A DNA stretch of 11,582 nucleotides, taken from contig CALJLV010000141.1 in the NCBI GenBank assembly GCA_937982505.1, forward strand, positions 1 through 11,582, written 5' to 3'. A model generated the notes under the pieces. The model did no database searches and was not told the origin of the DNA. It saw only the letters and a list, made by a program, of their open reading frames with translations. Positions 7,363 through 11,582 of this stretch are shown one piece after another. Both the position numbers and the translations under genes were made by a program. The stretch is from an uncultured Desulfobacteraceae bacterium. GTDB taxonomy: Bacteria; Desulfobacterota; Desulfobacteria; Desulfobacterales; UBA2174. Every line of letters starts with the position of its first letter. Within the stretch, counting starts at the first letter, position 1.

Positions 7363-9738
7363 ATGAACAAAAAGCAGATGTCTGAGCAGGACATCCGCAC
7401 CAAGTTCATCACGCCGGCCATCGAAGCCGGCGGCTGGGACGTGCGGACCCAGGTGCGGGAAGAAGTGACTTTCACCGCCGGCCGGGTGATCGTGCGCGGC
7501 CGGCTGCATGCCCGTGGCAAGGCCAAGCGGGCCGATTACATCCTCTACTACAAGCCCAACATTCCCCTGGCCATCGTCGAGGCCAAGGACAACAGCCACC
7601 CGGTGGGCGGCGGGATGCAGCAGGCCCTGGAATATGCCGCCATGCTGGACATCCCTTTCGTGTACAGCGCCAACGGCGACGCCTTCCTGGAACACGACCG
7701 CACCCGGGCGGCCGGCGACATCGAAACCGAACTGCCCCTGAACGCCTTTCCATCGCCGGAAGCCCTGTGGCAGCGCTTCTGCCGGCACAAGGGGATCGCC
7801 GGCGCCGCGGAGACGGTCATTCGGCAGGACTACCACGACGACGGCACCGGCCGTGCCCCCCGCTACTACCAGCAGATCGCCATCAACCGCACCATCGAGG
7901 CCATTGCCAGGGGCGAAAACCGCATCCTGCTGGTGATGGCCACGGGCACCGGCAAGACCTACACCGCCTTTCAGATCATCTGGCGCCTGTGGAAGGCGCG
8001 CATCAAACGGCGCATCCTGTTTCTGGCCGACCGCAACGTCCTGGTGGACCAGACCCGCATCAACGACTTCAAGCCCTTCGGGTCGGCCATGACCAAGATC
8101 ACCCACCGCCAGGTGGACAAGTCCTACGAGATCTACCTGTCGCTGTACCAGGCCGTCACCGGCACCGAGGAGGAAAAGAACATCTACCGGGAGTTTTCGC
8201 CGGACTTTTTCGATCTGGTGATCATCGACGAGTGCCACCGGGGCAGTGCCGATGCCGAATCGGCCTGGCGGGAAATCCTGGCCTATTTTTCATCGGCCAC
8301 CCAGATCGGCATGACCGCCACCCCCAAGGAGACCCGGCACGTCTCCAACATCCACTACTTCGGCGACCCCATCTATACCTACTCGCTCAAGCAGGGGATC
8401 GAGGACGGGTTCCTGGCGCCCTACAAGGTGGTGCGCATCGATTTCGACAAGGATCTGACCGGGTGGCGGCCCCAGGGCGGCAAGATCGACCGGTACGGCC
8501 ACGAGATCGAGGACCGGATTTACAACCAGAAGGACTTCGACCGGCATCTGGTCCTGGACAAGCGCACCCTGCTGGCGGCCAGGAAGGTCACCGAGTTTCT
8601 CAAGGCCACCGGCCGCTACGACAAGACCATCGTGTTCTGCGAGGACATCGAACACGCCGAGCGCATGCGCCAGGCGCTGGTCAACGCCAATGCCGATCTG
8701 GTGGCCGAAAACGGCCGCTACGTGGTGCGCATCACCGGCGACAGCCTCGAAGGCAAGAACGAGCTGTACAACTTCACCGACCCGGAGAGCCGCCAGCCGG
8801 TCATCGCCACGACCTCCAAGCTGCTCAGTACCGGCGTGGACACCCAGACGGTAAAGCTCATCGTGCTGGACCAGTCGATCCAGTCCATGACCGAGTTCAA
8901 GCAGATCATCGGCCGGGGCACCCGCATCCTGGAAGACTACGGCAAGTTCTACTTCACCATCATGGATTTCAAGAAGGCCACCGAGCTGTTCGCCGACCCG
9001 GCCTTTGACGGCGAGCCGGTCCAGGTCTACACCCCGGCCGAGGACGACCCGATCACGCCGCCGGACGTGGACGACGAAATCGACGCTGGCGAGGAAACCG
9101 AAGCGGATGATATAAATTCCGATTTCGACGATCCGCCGGACATCTCGATTCAGCAGGACGGCGGCAAGCCGCCCAGAAAATACTACGTGGACGACGTGCC
9201 GGTCTGGGTGGTGGCAGAGCGGGTGCAGTATTACGGCAAGGACGGCAAGCTGGTGACCGAATCGCTGCGGGACTACACCCGCAAGACGGTGCGCCGGACG
9301 TTTTCATCCCTGGGCGATTTTCTGAGGCGCTGGAATGCGGCCGAGCGCAAAAAGGCGGTAATCGAGGAGTTGGAGGAGCAGGGCGTGCTGTTCGAGCCCT
9401 TGGCCGACGAGGTGGGCAGGGACTTCGGCCCCTTCGACCTGATCTGCCATGTGGCCTTCGGCCAGCCGCCGCTGACCCGCCGGGAGCGGGCCGAGAACGT
9501 GCGCAAGCGCAACTATTTTGCCAAGTATGGCGAAAAGGCCCGGCTGGTGATCGATGCCCTGCTGGACAAGTTCGCCGACGAGGGGGTCGATCAGATCGAG
9601 GAGATGAACGTCCTGACCCTTCAGCCCATTGCCCAGCACGGCCGGCCCATCGAGATCGTTAACAGCTTCGGCGGCCGGGAAAACTACCTGGCGGCCGTGC
9701 AGGAGCTGGAAAGCCGGCTTTACGAGACGGCCTCGTGA
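7363..9738 (+). CDS. hsdR: Type I restriction enzyme R subunit (EcoEI-type)
   Basis: 791 residues. It is the motor and nuclease of a type I restriction complex (R2M2S): it translocates unmodified DNA with ATP and cuts it at a distance. The N-terminal HSDR_N nuclease shows D58 and E73-A-K75 (VEAK), followed by a QxxxY-like QQALEYA. Helicase motifs follow in order: Walker A MATGTGKT (K198), DECH (289-292), TAT (318-320), then in the second RecA domain TTSKLLSTGVD and QIIGRGTRI. An acidic linker (about residues 560-592, many D/E) leads to a C-terminal EcoEI_R_C-like domain with WVVAERVQYYG and FDLICHVAFGQPPLTRRERA. All catalytic motifs are intact, so it looks functional. It is downstream of mrr with a 20-base gap and separated from hsdM by 508 bases of repeats. 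It needs HsdM and HsdS; HsdS is outside the window. Confidence 0.95.
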   Translation: MNKKQMSEQDIRTKFITPAIEAGGWDVRTQVREEVTFTAGRVIVRGRLHARGKAKRADYILYYKPNIPLAIVEAKDNSHPVGGGMQQALEYAAMLDIPFVYSANGDAFLEHDRTRAAGDIETELPLNAFPSPEALWQRFCRHKGIAGAAETVIRQDYHDDGTGRAPRYYQQIAINRTIEAIARGENRILLVMATGTGKTYTAFQIIWRLWKARIKRRILFLADRNVLVDQTRINDFKPFGSAMTKITHRQVDKSYEIYLSLYQAVTGTEEEKNIYREFSPDFFDLVIIDECHRGSADAESAWREILAYFSSATQIGMTATPKETRHVSNIHYFGDPIYTYSLKQGIEDGFLAPYKVVRIDFDKDLTGWRPQGGKIDRYGHEIEDRIYNQKDFDRHLVLDKRTLLAARKVTEFLKATGRYDKTIVFCEDIEHAERMRQALVNANADLVAENGRYVVRITGDSLEGKNELYNFTDPESRQPVIATTSKLLSTGVDTQTVKLIVLDQSIQSMTEFKQIIGRGTRILEDYGKFYFTIMDFKKATELFADPAFDGEPVQVYTPAEDDPITPPDVDDEIDAGEETEADDINSDFDDPPDISIQQDGGKPPRKYYVDDVPVWVVAERVQYYGKDGKLVTESLRDYTRKTVRRTFSSLGDFLRRWNAAERKKAVIEELEEQGVLFEPLADEVGRDFGPFDLICHVAFGQPPLTRRERAENVRKRNYFAKYGEKARLVIDALLDKFADEGVDQIEEMNVLTLQPIAQHGRPIEIVNSFGGRENYLAAVQELESRLYETAS

Positions 9739-9742
9739 GGGG

Positions 9743-10056
9743 TGTCATGCCGAGGAGCGCCGTCCCGAGCTGTCATCCCGAGGAGTGCCAACGACGAGGG
9801 ATCTCTTGGCCTCTGGCACTACTTCCTGTTTGTATTCCCACGTACAGATTCCTCACATTCGTTCGGAATGACATCAAAGCATGTCATCCCAAGGAGGGCT
9901 ACCTTTGGGCAATGTCTCCCGCCGGTCTTTTCAAATGCAGATTCCTCGCTGATGCTCGGAATGACAGCGGGAGGGGTGCTCGGAATGACAGCGGGAGGGG
10001 ATGTGCCGTTGCTCGGAATGACAACGGGAAGGAATGAGGCGGCATTGGGAATGACG
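9743..10056. repeat. Cluster of TGTCATCCCGAG / CTCGGAATGACA palindromic repeat units
   Basis: Units in one orientation begin TGTCATGCCGAGGAGCG (9743-9760), TGTCATCCCGAGGAGTGCC...CGAGGGATCT (9771-9804) and TGTCATCCCAAGGAGG (9882-9910). The last also folds on itself, CCCAAGG against CCTTTGGG. Units in the opposite orientation are CAGATTCCTC...TTCGGAATGACA (9845-9872) and CAGATTCCTCGC...CTCGGAATGACA (9938-9966), then three partial tails ending near 10056. Head-to-head pairs can form long stems. Such elements are dispersed in many bacterial genomes, and a further copy lies at 4083-4111. Confidence 0.8.
9953..10033. repeat. 24-base tandem repeat, two perfect copies and one diverged copy
   Basis: TGCTCGGAATGACAGCGGGA + GGGG occurs at 9953-9976 and again, identical, at 9977-10000. 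A third copy at 10010-10033 differs at three of 24 positions after a nine-base interruption. This is a local expansion of the end of the palindromic repeat. Confidence 0.85.
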
Positions 10057-10085
10057 GAATAGGGGGCCGGAACCTGATCCGCGCC

Positions 10086-10142
10086 CCTTCAGCGCCCGTC
10101 ACCCCGGGCCACGACCCGGGGTCCATGTTGAACGGCTGAAGG
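10086..10142. repeat. Nested inverted-repeat element upstream of hsdM
   Basis: An inner perfect 8-bp stem, ACCCCGGG (10101-10108) with CCCGGGGT (10115-10122), has a 6-base loop. An outer perfect 8-bp stem, CCTTCAGC (10086-10093) with GCTGAAGG (10135-10142), surrounds it. The sequence type (GTCACCCCGGG...CCCGGGGTCCATG) is unlike the TGTCATCCCGAG family and looks like a second repetitive extragenic palindrome. It is 104 bases before hsdM and could end transcription from hsdR or stabilise RNA. Confidence 0.6.
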
Positions 10143-10246
10143 CAACCGGCAAAATTACTGATAAATCGATACCCAGGCACAGACCAACCCCTTGGCGGGC
10201 AATCAACCGACCCTGAAACCACAGGATCAGCGGAAGCGGAGTTTCA

Positions 10247-11522
10247 ATGTCGATCAGCACCACCGTCAAATCCATCCAGGACATCATGCGCAAGGACGTG
10301 GGCGTGGACGGCGACGCCCAGCGCATCGGCCAGCTCGTGTGGATGATGTTCCTGAAGATCTTCGACGACAAGGAGCAGGAGGCCGAACTGCTGGACGAAG
10401 GCTACCGGTCCCCGCTGCCCGAACGCCTGCGCTGGCGGGACTGGGCCGCCGACCCGGAGGGGATCACGGGCGACGAGCTGATGGACTTCGTCAATATCCA
10501 CTTGTTTCCTACCTTGAAGGAACTCAACGTCGGCGCCAACGGCAACCGGCGGGCCATGATCGTGCGCTCGGTCTTCGAGGACGGCTACAACTACATGAAG
10601 TCCGGCACCCTGATGCGCCAGGTGATCAACAAGATCAACGAGATCGACTTTACCCGCGCAGACGACCGGCACATGTTCGGCGACATCTACGAAAAGATCC
10701 TCAAGGACCTCCAGAGCGCCGGCAATTCCGGCGAATACTACACCCCCAGGGCCGTGACCCAGTTCATGGCGGACATGGTGGGTCCCCGGCTGGGCGAAAA
10801 GGTCCTCGATCCGGCCTGCGGCACCGGCGGCTTTTTGACCTGCGCCCTGGAAAACATCCGGCGCCGGGACGTGAAAACCATCGAGGACGAGCGCCTGCTC
10901 CAAGCCTCGATCTACGGCGTGGAGAAAAAGCAGCTTCCGCATTCGCTGTGCATGACCAATATGCTCCTGCACGACATCGACGTGCCGGCCAACATCAAGC
11001 ACGACAATACCCTGGCCCGGCCGCTGATCGGTTACGGCCCCAAGGAGCGGGTGGAGGTGGTGCTCACCAACCCGCCGTTCGGCGGCATGGAGGAGGACGG
11101 GGTCGAGAACAACTTTCCCACGGGGCTCAGGACACGGGAAACGGCCGACCTGTTTCTGGTCTTCATCATGCACATTCTCAAGGACGGCGGCCGTTGCGGG
11201 ATGGTGCTGCCGGACGGCACCCTGTTCGGCGAGGGGGTCAAGACCCGCATCAAGGAAAAGCTGCTCACCGAGTGCAACCTGCACACTGTCGTGCGCCTGC
11301 CCAACGGTGTGTTCAGCCCCTACACGGGCATCAAGACCAACCTGCTGTTTTTCACCAAGGGCGAAAAGACCCGTGAGGTCTGGTACTACGAGCACCCGTA
11401 TCCCGAGGGTTACAAGTCGTATTCCAAGACCAAGCCGATCCGCATCGAGGAGTTCGAGCCGGAAAAGGCATGGTGGAACCAGCGGGAGGAAAACGAGTTC
11501 GCCTGGCGGGTGCCCATCAAGG
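10247..11522 (+). CDS. hsdM: Type I restriction-modification DNA methyltransferase subunit M, truncated by contig end
   Basis: About 425 genome-derived residues of an N6-adenine methyltransferase that, with HsdS, methylates the host recognition site and forms the core of the restriction complex. The N-terminal helical HsdM_N region (about 1-130) is followed by the SAM-binding motif I D188-PACGTGGF and the catalytic motif IV N275-PPF. The segment NSGEYYTPRAVTQFM is the usual lead-in to motif I in this family. It starts at the ATG at 10247 with GGAG five bases before. The apparent in-frame end (a TGA at 11543-11545, last residues IGRAHV) is created by the sequencing adapter and is false. EcoEI-type HsdM proteins are, from memory, around 490 residues, so perhaps 60-70 C-terminal residues are missing. 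hsdS is expected next. Confidence 0.93.
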
Positions 11523-11582
11523 AGATCGGAAGAGCACACGTCTGAAATCCAGTAACGTCAGTCAAAATCGTATGCCGTCTTC
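11523..11582. other. Illumina TruSeq-type adapter read-through (not genomic)
   Basis: The last 60 bases match, from memory of the standard adapter, the 34-base read-1 adapter beginning AGATCGGAAGAGCACACGTC. The two mismatches (C to A at 11547 and 11554) are followed by an 8-base index-like interval (11557-11564) and a tail ending TCGTATGCCGTCTTC. That tail matches the adapter's constant part with two mismatches. The leading AG could be genomic by chance. All coordinates beyond 11522 should be masked. Confidence 0.97.

Larger units (their letters stand above)
9739..10246. other. 508-base non-coding spacer between hsdR and hsdM
   Basis: Bases 9743 to about 10056 are palindromic repeats, 10086-10142 is a second inverted-repeat element, and 10143-10246 is unassigned sequence ending in a GGAG (10238-10241) five bases before the hsdM ATG. 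I see no good sigma-70 promoter in the last part. Short frames through the repeats read as the typical false proteins made by this repeat family. Confidence 0.7.

Noticed and set aside
7767..9008. Second + strand frame (413 codons) within hsdR
   Set aside because: It is a frame shadow of hsdR, rich in Arg/Gly/Pro/His with no motifs, while the main frame has all helicase motifs in order.
9743..10056. CRISPR array
   Set aside because: Units are of uneven spacing and mixed orientation, and there are no regular unique spacers or cas genes.
9742..10062. Possible 106-residue protein through the repeat block
   Set aside because: Its sequence (VIPRSANDEGSL, repeated LGMTAGG) is the known product of translating TGTCATCCCGAG repeats; no ribosome binding site or domain.
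10244..11539. Minus-strand open frame opposite hsdM beginning MCSSDL
   Set aside because: Its first residues come from the reverse complement of the sequencing adapter, and the remainder is the shadow of hsdM.

Overview
The window is a high-G+C piece of bacterial chromosome, most likely the end of an assembled contig. A tungsten-type aldehyde oxidoreductase with a polyferredoxin suggests an anaerobe, plausibly a sulfate reducer of the Desulfobacterota. That placement is inferred from gene content and is not proven. No rRNA, tRNA, IS element or CRISPR array was found. The last 60 bases are not genomic: they match an Illumina adapter read-through with a few errors.

Left part (52-5363) is metabolic. 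On the + strand are a small four-cluster iron-sulfur protein, the large subunit of an aldehyde:ferredoxin oxidoreductase (AOR) joined to it by an ATGA stop/start overlap, and, 37 bases later, a choline dehydrogenase (BetA-like GMC flavoprotein). The reading is a small operon for alcohol to aldehyde to acid oxidation. BetA would make betaine aldehyde and the AOR would oxidise the aldehyde, passing electrons to the polyferredoxin. No NAD-dependent BetB, BetI or BCCT choline transporter is present. A convergent MFS transporter (- strand) follows, separated from betA by a copy of a dispersed repeat.

Middle part (5364-6421) holds a leader/intergenic region with inverted repeats, a GNAT acetyltransferase, and a short spacer with a possible promoter.

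Right part (6422-11522) is a DNA-defence locus: mrr (type IV-like, modification-dependent endonuclease), hsdR (type I restriction translocase of the EcoEI type), a 508-base non-coding spacer filled with palindromic repeats, and hsdM cut off by the contig end. hsdS is not present and would be expected beyond the end. The gene set resembles the mrr-hsd part of the E. coli immigration control region. mrr is visibly less G+C-rich than its neighbours. A family of TGTCATCCCGAG / CTCGGAATGACA repeats appears in both the metabolic and the defence parts, so it is a genome-wide element and not part of either system.
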